DNA of 64,000 nucleotides from Avibacterium volantium_A (GTDB lineage Bacteria; Pseudomonadota; Gammaproteobacteria; Enterobacterales; Pasteurellaceae). Of this stretch, positions 24,718 to 33,700 are shown piece after piece. The position numbers and the translations under genes are program-made. The stretch lies in assembly GCF_049366555.1 (NCBI RefSeq), contig NZ_JBMMGT010000013.1, positions 1 through 64,000 of the forward strand. Direction: 5' to 3'. The first letter of the stretch is position 1. The number at the start of each line of letters is the position of its first letter. The notes below the pieces were generated by a model. That model saw only the letters and a program-made list of their open reading frames with translations. It did not search any database and was not told the origin of the DNA.

Positions 24718-26313
24718 CTAAAGTATTGATTTAACCCCGAGAATGTTTAACTGTTCGTTGATTTCGGCTTCAAGTTGAGCAATTTCTGCTTTATCTTCAG
24801 CAATTTTGGCAAGCACTTCATCAAGATCGATTTCTTCTTCTGCTTCGAAGGTATCTACATAGCGAGGAATATTGAGATTGTATTCATTAGCTTGTACTTC
24901 CTCTAGAGGGGCAAGTTGAGCGAATTTCTCAATATTCTCGCGTTTTTGATAAGCCTCAACAATGGCGTTAATGTGCTGTTCGCTGAGATGGTTTTGATTT
25001 TTGCCTTTCTCAAAGTGTTGGCTGGCATCAATAAAGAGGATATCTTTTGAAGTGCGGTTTTTTTTCAGCACCAAAATACAAGTGGGGATTGATGTACCAA
25101 AAAAGAGGTTGGCAGGCAGCCCGATTACGGCGTGTAAATAATTCTTTTCAATCAGAATTTTGCGGATATGCCCCTCTGCTGCACCGCGGAATAGCACGCC
25201 GTGCGGCAGTACAATCGCCATTGTACCTGTGCTGTTGAGGTGGTAAAGGCTGTGCAAAATAAAGGCAAAATCGGCTTTGGATTTTGGTGCGAGCTTGCCA
25301 TATTCGGCAAAACGTGGGTCTTTTAGTTTACGGTCGTCATTATCCCAGTTGGCGGAATAAGGGGGGTTAGCAACCACGGCATCAAAACTGCGAGGCTTGT
25401 CGATGCCATCAACCAAGCCGTCTGGCCAGTCGGATTCTAGCGTATTGGCGTTAGATAATGTCATATTGGCAAAACTGACACCGTGCATCATTAAATTCAT
25501 TCTTGCCAAGTTATAAGTTGTGGTGGAAAGTTCTTGTCCGTAATACTTGATTACCCCCTCTTTTTTGCCGTTTGGTAAGGCATTTCCTACAGTAAGCAAT
25601 AAAGAACCCGAGCCACAAGTTGGGTCGTAAACCGTGAACACATCGTCTGTTTTAGCATCTTGAGTGACAATTCTAGCGAGAATTTGGCTGACGGCGTGAG
25701 GGGTGTAAAATTCCCCCCCTTTTTTGCCCGCATTTGCAGCGAATTTGCCGATCAGTTCTTCATAAATTTCGCCTAAAATATCTCTGCCGTTATCGTCTTT
25801 GTACTGCACTTCATTAACCAACCGCACTACTTTATTTAACGCTTTCGTGCGGTCATTGGTGTTAGTCCCAAGGCGAGAATCACTTAAATTAAGATCACTA
25901 AATATGCCACGGAAATCTTTTTGTGCTTCAGGGTTAATTTCACTATTTTGGTTGAAATTATCAATAAGTGCTTGATAATCACTTGGAACAATCTGATTTT
26001 GCTCAATTTTTTGGATTAGCGTTGTCCAAGTATCCGCAGGTTCAATAGCATAACCCAAGGTGTTTGCAATATCATTTAAATAATCTTCTAAGCCATCTTG
26101 TTTCACAGCCTCGAAATAGGCGTCATTAGCACTTTGGTGCGGTTTTGGTGTAATAATGCCATTCTCAAGCAAATAGGCTTCTTGATGTTCAGAAAGATAG
26201 CGATAGAAAATAAAACCTAAAATATAATTTTTATATTCTGAGGCGTCCATATTTCCGCGTAAGTCATTTGCCATTGCCCAAATTTGGTTGGTGATATTTG
26301 AGATAGTTGTCAT
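24718..26313 (-). CDS. hsdM: Type I restriction-modification methyltransferase subunit HsdM
   Basis: A 531-residue N6-adenine methyltransferase subunit. The N-terminal helical domain (ITNQIWAMANDLRGNMDASE) is followed by the SAM motif YDPTCGSGSLLLTVGNAL and the catalytic ANPPYSANWD. A C-terminal acidic coiled coil (about 485-525) should contact HsdS. It starts 35 bases after hsdS and is almost certainly co-transcribed from the hsdS promoter. Two near-identical hsdS segments flank it as direct repeats, so recombination between them could remove it. An uptake core lies inside (25050-25058). Confidence 0.96.
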   Translation of the reverse strand: MTTISNITNQIWAMANDLRGNMDASEYKNYILGFIFYRYLSEHQEAYLLENGIITPKPHQSANDAYFEAVKQDGLEDYLNDIANTLGYAIEPADTWTTLIQKIEQNQIVPSDYQALIDNFNQNSEINPEAQKDFRGIFSDLNLSDSRLGTNTNDRTKALNKVVRLVNEVQYKDDNGRDILGEIYEELIGKFAANAGKKGGEFYTPHAVSQILARIVTQDAKTDDVFTVYDPTCGSGSLLLTVGNALPNGKKEGVIKYYGQELSTTTYNLARMNLMMHGVSFANMTLSNANTLESDWPDGLVDGIDKPRSFDAVVANPPYSANWDNDDRKLKDPRFAEYGKLAPKSKADFAFILHSLYHLNSTGTMAIVLPHGVLFRGAAEGHIRKILIEKNYLHAVIGLPANLFFGTSIPTCILVLKKNRTSKDILFIDASQHFEKGKNQNHLSEQHINAIVEAYQKRENIEKFAQLAPLEEVQANEYNLNIPRYVDTFEAEEEIDLDEVLAKIAEDKAEIAQLEAEINEQLNILGVKSIL

Positions 26314-26348
26314 AAAAACTCCGTAAAATAAATTCTTTAACTTAAAAC

Positions 26349-27560
26349 TTAAACAAACATTTGCTGTAATAAGGCTTTTTTCAAAAGCTGATAATGCTCG
26401 TGCTGTCGCTTATGAAGAGTAATCAGCCGATCCAGCCGTCTGAAAAACGTGCCGATTTTTTGTTGTTCGGGGAGGGTGGGGTGAATAATAGGAATTTCTT
26501 CAATTTCACCTTTATTGATTTTTTTAGGAAATGCAACGTGTAGCGTTCTTTTCCAAAGTTCTTTTTGAATTAGATCGCTTTCTATTAATGGCTTTAGATA
26601 TTCAGATAAAACTAATTTAGGCTTTAGTAAAGCTAGACTTACATAATAAGCAAGTCTTTGATTTGTATTGACTATATTAACTGTTCCTATATCACCTATT
26701 CTTGTCATTAAAACATCACCGCTAGTAGGATATGTTTTAAACTCTCTCTTAAAGTCATCTTCTGATATAAACTTATCAGAAATCATAGTTTCAATATTTT
26801 CAACACTTAAAAACATTATTCCTGACTTTTTATAATTAGGTGTTTGGTGTGTTCCATCATAAATTTCCGCCACCTCCCCCAGCTTGCACTTTTCCCAAGC
26901 GTCAGTAAATTCAGGAAAACGAATTTCTGGAAAATCTGCTCCATTTTTCGGGAACATTTTTTGCAAAAGTGCTTTTTTTAGCAAGATTACATCGTCCCAC
27001 TTACGCTTATGAAGAGTAATAAGGCGATCTAGCTGTTTAAATAGATTGCCGATTTTTTGTTGTTCGGGGAGAGTGGGGATAGAAATTTCCATTTTTTCTA
27101 ATTGTTTTTTAGAGATTTCCAGAAAGGTTGAACCAGTAGCATTTTTTAATGCAAAATGTTTAATTTTAAATCCCAAAGAATAGAGAAAATAAATATCAGC
27201 TTTCTCCTCATCAACAACAAAAGATTGAAACCCTTGATTAGTAGTACTTGATTTTAAAAGGATTGCCATATCTCCAATGCTAGCTCTTGAAGTGAACAGG
27301 ATTGTCTTATGTGCAGGTAAAAGTTTTGCTGAACTTTTTTCTAGACCGAGTTTAGAGATCTTTTTTAAGCTATTAGAAACATAAATTTCATTCCCAATTT
27401 CCGTAGGCGAATACCAATCAATATTTCCATTCCAATAAGTAGCATTATTTGTATCTGGTGTACCACCTCCAACAATATTCACAATTTTTCCCAGCTCCCA
27501 CTTTTCCCAAGCGTCCGTGAATTCAGGGTAACGTAGTTTTGGTATGTTATGATTTTTCAT
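26349..27560 (-). CDS. hsdS: Type I specificity subunit HsdS (active copy)
   Basis: A 403-residue specificity subunit with the usual two half-repeats. TRD1 (about residues 15-155) follows AWEKWELGKI and ends at LPEQQKIGNLFKQLDRLITL. A central helical linker runs to KKALLQKMFP. TRD2 (about 225-350) follows AWEKCKLGEV and ends at LPEQQKIGTFFRRLDRLITL, then KKALLQQMFV. The repeated arms around each TRD are the sites shared with the silent cassettes. It precedes hsdM, the reverse of the common M-S order. It defines the DNA sequence methylated by HsdM and cut with HsdR. Confidence 0.95.
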   Translation of the reverse strand: MKNHNIPKLRYPEFTDAWEKWELGKIVNIVGGGTPDTNNATYWNGNIDWYSPTEIGNEIYVSNSLKKISKLGLEKSSAKLLPAHKTILFTSRASIGDMAILLKSSTTNQGFQSFVVDEEKADIYFLYSLGFKIKHFALKNATGSTFLEISKKQLEKMEISIPTLPEQQKIGNLFKQLDRLITLHKRKWDDVILLKKALLQKMFPKNGADFPEIRFPEFTDAWEKCKLGEVAEIYDGTHQTPNYKKSGIMFLSVENIETMISDKFISEDDFKREFKTYPTSGDVLMTRIGDIGTVNIVNTNQRLAYYVSLALLKPKLVLSEYLKPLIESDLIQKELWKRTLHVAFPKKINKGEIEEIPIIHPTLPEQQKIGTFFRRLDRLITLHKRQHEHYQLLKKALLQQMFV

Positions 27561-27644
27561 CAGCTTATCTCTTTATTAAATTGCTTATACTCAAATACGG
27601 TGATAGTTTGAGTAAATAGGAAAAATTGTATAATTTTAACTGCT

Positions 27645-27735
27645 TTAGTAGGAAAAATGCGATTATTTTTAATAAAAAAGTAATTTTCCTACTAATCTAC
27701 ATCACTAAGCATCTAGCCCATAGGCTAATGCTTAG
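27645..27735. promoter_or_regulatory. Inverted repeats upstream of hsdS
   Basis: TTAGTAGGAAAA (27645-27656) and TTTTCCTACTAA (27684-27695) are a perfect 12-bp inverted repeat. Next to it CTAAGCAT...ATGCTTAG (27705-27735) forms a hairpin with an inner TAGCC/GGCTA stem. The first is a candidate operator or recombination site before hsdS; the second may terminate the upstream genes. Confidence 0.45.
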
Positions 27736-27783
27736 ATACAGCGAAAAAGCAATGATTTTAGAGATCGCAGCTACGTTGGAGAA

Positions 27784-28026
27784 CTAAAGTACTAGATTGT
27801 AATAACTGCCATTGATGGCAGTTATTAAGAAATACTGAATAACTGAATTTTTATCTAATTCTTTATCTTTCAATATGTTATTTATATGCCTATTGATATT
27901 AGGGACTGAGGTGGCAAAAAGTTCTGCCAGCTGATTTTGATTCAGCCAAACCGTGCCATCTTGGGCATAAAGCGACACTTTGGTTTTGCCGTCCTCGGTG
28001 TTGTAGATGATAATTGGGTTATTCAT
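27784..28026 (-). pseudogene. Truncated RhuM-family protein
   Basis: Only 80 codons remain, with the N-terminal part of the RhuM family: IYNTEDGKTKVSLYAQDGTV, NQNQLAELFATSVPNINRHI and NNILKDKELDKNSV. It ends at an abnormal stop after SYYNLVL. Family members, often found beside type I systems, are usually several hundred residues long, so this is a 5' remnant. The start overlaps the end of the GIY-YIG gene by 8 bases. Function, if any, is lost or unknown. Confidence 0.65.
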
Positions 28027-28897
28027 TTAGGGCTTCCGTTTCACTTGCATAAATTTCTTTTAAGGTTTTGCCTTCTGCGGTTTTAAATTCCGTCCAGCCA
28101 TTGGCATTGCCTAAAATCAGTAATGATGCAGCGGTACTTGGGCTATTAAAGCGAAAATCTTTGCTAAAAAAGCACCGCTCTTTGTCTAAGGTGAGTATGC
28201 CTTTTTCAATCATTTCATCACATTGTGCAATGGCTCTCAGACGATAATTGGGGGCATTTGATTTCTCAATATAAGGGAAATTTGAGCCTTTCAATACGAT
28301 CATTCCATCTTGAGTATAAATTGCCTGAGCTTGTATGCCATTGCGTGGGCAGTAGAAAATCATTTCTTTTTTGGTTTCTGATTGTGCTTTGCGTAATGGC
28401 TCAAAAATTGGGTAGCCTAAGGTGGAAAGCAGTAAATCTGCAATTTCAAACATCGTTTCACAAGCCGCTTTCAGTGGTGGCGGGGTGTGCGTTTTCTGCC
28501 CTTTATTACCATTAGAAAGGCTAAAGCGCTGGCAGGATTTGGCTTTTTCAATAGCAAGCCATTCCAAATACAGAGCGTGAGTTTGAGTGAGATTCTGCGT
28601 GAGGGAAATCAGCACCAATGCACGCGACCAATCTTTTTTATCTTCGATATGGTGCCGTTCAATGCGTTTCCCCACTTCGCCCGATTGCCCGATATAAACT
28701 TCATCATTATCCGCACCACCGATGAGAAAATACACTGCCACTTGGGCGGATTCTTCCATCTTTAGAAAGGTGGCTAAATCACGGCGTGGCACTTCGATCA
28801 CACGCATAATCGATGTGCTTTCTTCAATAATCCGAATTCCCTGCGGTTCGCCTGTTGGCAGGAAGATTTGTAGGGTTTTGGGGTGTTTTGTGGGCAT
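28019..28897 (-). CDS. GIY-YIG nuclease-like protein with C-terminal DUF4357-like domain
   Basis: A 292-residue protein. Around residues 53-80 it carries the GIY-YIG-type pattern VYFLIGGADNDEVYIGQSGE with a following basic helix (VGKRIERHH). The C-terminal third (GMIVLKGSNFPYIEKSNAPN and SPSTAASLLILGNANGWTEF) resembles DUF4357. Such proteins commonly accompany restriction systems; the substrate is unknown. AAGGA precedes the ATG. It lies inside the hsd island on the same strand as hsdR and hsdS. Confidence 0.75.
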   Translation of the reverse strand: MPTKHPKTLQIFLPTGEPQGIRIIEESTSIMRVIEVPRRDLATFLKMEESAQVAVYFLIGGADNDEVYIGQSGEVGKRIERHHIEDKKDWSRALVLISLTQNLTQTHALYLEWLAIEKAKSCQRFSLSNGNKGQKTHTPPPLKAACETMFEIADLLLSTLGYPIFEPLRKAQSETKKEMIFYCPRNGIQAQAIYTQDGMIVLKGSNFPYIEKSNAPNYRLRAIAQCDEMIEKGILTLDKERCFFSKDFRFNSPSTAASLLILGNANGWTEFKTAEGKTLKEIYASETEALNE

Positions 28898-28912
28898 TTT
28901 GTTTTCCTTTAA

Positions 28913-29084
28913 TGTCTAAAATCGTTTAAATTATTTTTTTACTTGTCTGTATCTAGACAATTTTTATATTTGTCTATCTATTTGATTTTAAAATGAATTT
29001 TATTAGTGGTATAGCTATCTTGTCTAAAATTATCGTCTAAAATTGTCTAAATGATTTTTTACATTGTTTAGCTAGACAATTTCC
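28913..29084. repeat. Cluster of TTGTCTA-type motifs
   Basis: The gap before the GIY-YIG gene holds at least seven copies of a TGTCTA/TAGACA-like motif in about 170 bases. They include the palindrome TTGTCTgtatctAGACAA (28943-28960), TTGTCTATCTA (28970-28980) and three near-direct copies at about 29020-29050 (TTGTCTAAA, CGTCTAAA, TTGTCTAAA). A reverse copy (TAGACAA) lies at the end of the preceding ORF. It may be a multi-site operator; unit spacing is irregular. Confidence 0.6.
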
Positions 29085-30693
29085 ATATCCGATTTTCACT
29101 ATTAATAACTCCTTTATTTTTAAGGGATTGAAGAAGATTTTTAACTTTATGATATTTTTGTTTTTCATCTAAAATAGATGGCAGTTTATCCAATAATAGT
29201 CGATCAAAGTCTTTTCTCTCAGCTGTTTTAAATTGTGTCAAATATTCAATGATCAGTTTTTGATAATATTTGTCGTTAAGGCCTTTTTGGTGAATATAGG
29301 TTACTTCTTCATCACTAGTTTGCGCGATTGAAGCTGAAATGTAGTAATTGGGTCTTCTACCTTCAATGAGCTTTTTACTTTTTAAATGCTTTGCTGCCTG
29401 ATCTGAAATAGGGAGTTTTTTCTGCACTTTATCAAGTAGCACAATGTCTTCTAGCGATAAATCAGGAGAGGAAGCTAACTTCTGTGCATAGGCAATATCT
29501 AATACTTTACCTACGATGCATACTTGTACTTTTTGATCGGAAAGTTGGTATTCAGGTAAGGGGAAAAATCGTTCTTTTTGAATAGTAAACATTTTTCTAA
29601 TGCCACTACCGATCGTGTCAATCATGTTAAGATTAACCATTGCATTCGCTAAAAAACGATTACGATAGCGGTTTTCTGGTGCGTTTTCAGATAAAACTGT
29701 TTCAATACTTTGAGGAATAAATTTCCCTGAGTTAGTAAAATAGAGCTTACTATTTTGGAACTCGACCAATGTAATTTTGCCACCTAACTCATAATCTTGA
29801 TGTGCAATGGCATTGTGTAGAGCTTCTCGTATTATGTACGGGTCATATTGTTCAACTTCTTCTGGAAACAGATTACCGTTTTTGATGTAGCGATATTTTA
29901 AGTTACGAACTTTATCGAATACTTTTTCTACATTAAGTAGTAGTGGGCAGGAAAAATGCTCATAATCCATTTCACTGCCTTGTTCATTTTTTAAAATCCA
30001 AGTGATAGTTGCACTAGCAGGATTAATTAACGATTCAGACTCTTCTTTGCCGAGTAAGAGAATTGCAGCTCGAGTTATTTTCCCTTTAATTGTCAATTTG
30101 GCTTTGTTCAGGAAAGTAATATCGTCCCAGCTTTCTATTTCTTTAGAAAACTTAGGATTTTTTACGATAAAATTCTTACGTGCGATTAAGATAGCCTGTG
30201 GATCTAAATCATCAAGATCGGCATTTTGGACAATTTCACAGCTCCAATCGTGCTGTTGATTTTGTAAACGGACACGCTCTATTTTTTCTAATCCTAATGA
30301 GCTTAACGATTCACCTTCACGAGCGTAATAATGTCCTTTCCAGGCGATGGGAATACCTTTTGGAGCCGCGGGAATTTTGAAGATAAGAATTCTTTTTTTA
30401 TCTACATATTCCTCTTGAATCTCTTGGATTGTAAAGCGCTCTGATAAGCTATCTGCTAACTTTTTCTTAATTTCGTTAAAGCTATTTTTTCCGCTGCAAT
30501 ATTGTGTCCCAACAATACTTTTATCATTACTTACACCCAAGATGAGAAAAGCATAAGTTTTTTTATGAAGGTTAGCTTCATTAGCAAGTGCGGAGCAATA
30601 TTTACCTAATTTGTCGTCATCAAATTGGTTTTTGGCTTCTTTAAACTCAATAAGTTCATTCTCAGACTGCTGTAATAATTGATCTAATTGCAT
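29068..30693 (-). CDS. AlbA_2/Schlafen-domain protein, putative ATP/DNA-binding
   Basis: A 541-residue protein with an N-terminal AlbA_2 (Schlafen AAA-like) domain, visible as ELIEFKEAKNQFDDDKLGKY and FLILGVSNDKSIVGTQYCSG. A central GHKL-like segment follows (ALHNAIAHQDYELGGKITLV, then LYFTNSGKF), of the kind seen in RecG-like ATP-binding proteins. The C-terminal 150 residues look like winged-helix DNA-binding segments. A GGAGG site precedes the ATG. It is inserted between hsdR and hsdS, where accessory defence or regulatory genes of this family are common. Its role here is inferred from context only. Confidence 0.75.
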   Translation of the reverse strand: MQLDQLLQQSENELIEFKEAKNQFDDDKLGKYCSALANEANLHKKTYAFLILGVSNDKSIVGTQYCSGKNSFNEIKKKLADSLSERFTIQEIQEEYVDKKRILIFKIPAAPKGIPIAWKGHYYAREGESLSSLGLEKIERVRLQNQQHDWSCEIVQNADLDDLDPQAILIARKNFIVKNPKFSKEIESWDDITFLNKAKLTIKGKITRAAILLLGKEESESLINPASATITWILKNEQGSEMDYEHFSCPLLLNVEKVFDKVRNLKYRYIKNGNLFPEEVEQYDPYIIREALHNAIAHQDYELGGKITLVEFQNSKLYFTNSGKFIPQSIETVLSENAPENRYRNRFLANAMVNLNMIDTIGSGIRKMFTIQKERFFPLPEYQLSDQKVQVCIVGKVLDIAYAQKLASSPDLSLEDIVLLDKVQKKLPISDQAAKHLKSKKLIEGRRPNYYISASIAQTSDEEVTYIHQKGLNDKYYQKLIIEYLTQFKTAERKDFDRLLLDKLPSILDEKQKYHKVKNLLQSLKNKGVINSENRIWKLSS

Positions 30694-30710
30694 ATTACCT
30701 CCTTACTCTT

Positions 30711-33700
30711 CTAGTCCTGCACCAACCCGTCAGCCAACTGATAAAACGCTTCGCGTAATGCGGTACGGTATTTGATGTTGGTTAATTGTTGTGTGTTTGC
30801 ATCGGTGGCAAGTGCGGTGTAATTTTTGCTGCCTTCTGTGATGATATTGGTGAGTTTTTTATCATCGTCCAAATCTTTTTCGCCATAGTGATGGTTCGCA
30901 ATAAGATTGCGAATTTGAGCATTATTAATGATGTCGGTAATGCCCCATTTGTTGCGAAAATCTAATAATTTTCGATCGATTGTGATATTGCTTGCAGCAT
31001 TAATGGTATTTGAAAGTTCCGATGGAGAAATCTTTTTCCAGGCTTGACCATTAAGAGGGTAATCTCCTGCCATAATAGCTTGCGTAGCACGGCGAATTTG
31101 TTCAGCATAGGAAGTATCTTCCATACCGTTGGCAAATTGTTGGATTTTTTCTTCCGTTTTTTCTGCTGCTTCGGTTTCGCCCGCTTGTACTTGGGCAATA
31201 AGTTGATTCACTAATTCGGTGAGATAGTCATAATCAACTTTAATGTCCTTAATGTGCGTCATTCGCAGCTCAATTTGAGAGATTGGAATATTCTTTTCTT
31301 TGGCTAAATGGTGTTTTAATTCTCCTGCAAGCACGGTGGTGAGCATTTCATATTGGCTTGGAGTCATTCCAAGTGCTTCAATCAATGCATCTGGATTATC
31401 GTAGTCAAATCCTGCAAGATGACCGTCAATTTGCTCAGCAGGATATTGTTTTAATTTGGTAATGCCAGCATTAAACTCGCGTAGCTGTCCCAGCATTTCT
31501 TCTTTCGCTTTTTCGCTAGGTGGAAGTTGCATAAATGGTTCGCCGCTTGGGTTTTTCGTACATTTAGCAAGTGTTTGAACAACCTTTTTGACTTCTTCTA
31601 ACTGTTGATTGAAAGGCTTAACTAGCCAAGGCGGAGTTGGGTCATCACCACCATAGACAGGTGCAGGTTCTTCCACTTTATTGGCAGAATCTTTGTTTGC
31701 GTATGTGGCGAGTGCTTCATTCATTAGGCGTTCATTTTGTACCGGCCAGCGGTAGTTCACCACCTGTCCCCAAGGTTTTTCTTGCAGATCTGCGATTCGG
31801 TTGGTGCGTGAATAGGCTTGCACTAGCCCAGCACCTTTTAGGATACGATCGACATAGAGTGTGTTAAGCCCTGGGGCATCAAAACCCGTGAGCAGTTGAT
31901 CGACAACGATGACCAGATCAAGATAATTTCGGTCATAAACGGTTTTATTTAAGCGTGAACTGAGATCATCAAAATATTCTGGAATTGTATTTAAGCCCCA
32001 GTTTGTGCCAAAGATTGCGTTATAGTCATTGATTGCATCGTGTAAGGCTTGATTTGTTTGTGCCATTCCATCGCTGTTTTCTGTATTAAGGCTATAAGTT
32101 AAGGCAACTTTTAAGATAAATTCACCTTTTTCCGACCGCTCTTTGTTTACACGTTGGAATTCTCGATAGTATCTTGAAGCAAGTGGTGTGCTAGCGCCAG
32201 TGCCGCTGACGTGGGTGGTGAACATGGCGTTATATTTGAAATCATTGGAACGGTTACGCCAATTTTTAAAAATATCCGCAACCACAAGGCGGATATGTTC
32301 ATCACTTTCATCATAAAAATTACGGGTGAGCGTGCGTTCCACTTTTTCGCCTTTGGTGATCGTGCTTTTGTTATCATTATCTAAGAATTTGGCTTCATCA
32401 AATTCTTCTTTACGCATCGCTTCAAGCTCAGCATCAATTTTCTCTTCCGACCAATCAGGGTATTTTTGTTTAAGTAGTTCGCGAATATCTACGGTGCTTT
32501 TGAAATCCACTTTAAAGCCTAGCACGTTGCGATCTGCAATGGCTTCTTTAATCGTGTAAGCGTGTAATAATTCACCAAAAATTTCTTTTGTGGTTTTCCC
32601 ATCAAACATTGGGGTGCCAGTATATCCCACCCAAACGCTATGCTTGAATTTGTCTTTAATGAGTTGGAACTGTTCCCCTGCGGTGGAGCGGTGAGCTTCA
32701 TCAACAATAAAAACGATATTTTTATTAGGGGCGGTAAAATCACGACTTTTCGCTAGCTTGCCAAGCTTTTGTACACTGGTAACAATAATGCCGTTTGCAT
32801 TGCTTTTGAGCTTTTTGCGTAAATCTCGGGTGTTATTGGTATCAAGAATTGAGCCGACATCATCATTGTTATCAGGATCATAAGCACGATAGTTTTCAAA
32901 GGTTTGTTTAGTTAATGCGATACGATCAACGACAAAAACCACCTTGTTTACTTTTGGTAAACGGCTTGCTAGCCAAGCGGTTTTGAAACTGGTGATGGTT
33001 TTTCCTGATCCTGTGGTATGCCAAATATAGCCAATTTTTTTATCCCCCATTTCAAAATCAGCTTTTTTGATCCCCTCAATGACTGCCTGCGTGGCATAAA
33101 CTTGGTAAGGACGCATTACTTTCAGCATTGTTTTATTCGGCGTGCCGTCTAATATCATATAGTTGGTTGCCATCTGATGTGCCATTGGGATAGATAGCAT
33201 TGAGTCTGCAAAGTCTTTCCACGAACGCACAATACTGTTGTCACTGCGTTTTTGCCAAGCAAAGGAAAAATCCTTATTAAAATAATCCGCCGTGGTATTT
33301 GCCATATATCTTGCATTATGTGGCGTCATTCCAACCAAGATTTGTACCGTAGAGAAAATTCCTTGGTATTGTTGCTCTTTAATATATTGCTCCATTTGAT
33401 TGAGCGATTCATCAACGGAATGCGCATCTGCTTTTAGCTCTAATTGAATAATGGGCAATCCATTGATTAGCAAAGTTACATCAAAGCGGCGATTTTGTTT
33501 ACCGGGGATAACAGCAGGGCGTTCAATTTGATTCACAATTTGATAAACCGTGTTGCCAGCTCCAACTTGTTTCTGATCAAAAACGGTTAAAAAAACGTGG
33601 CGACCATCGTCTAAATCGATCTCGATTTGTGAAACGCCATTGGTTCCATAAAGAAATTTACCCGCGTCAAACGGTGTGCGAGTTTGTTCCGCCAGTTTAG

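Noticed and set aside
28913..29084. CRISPR array
   Set aside because: Repeats are only 6-9 bases, occur in both orientations with irregular spacing, and no cas genes are present.
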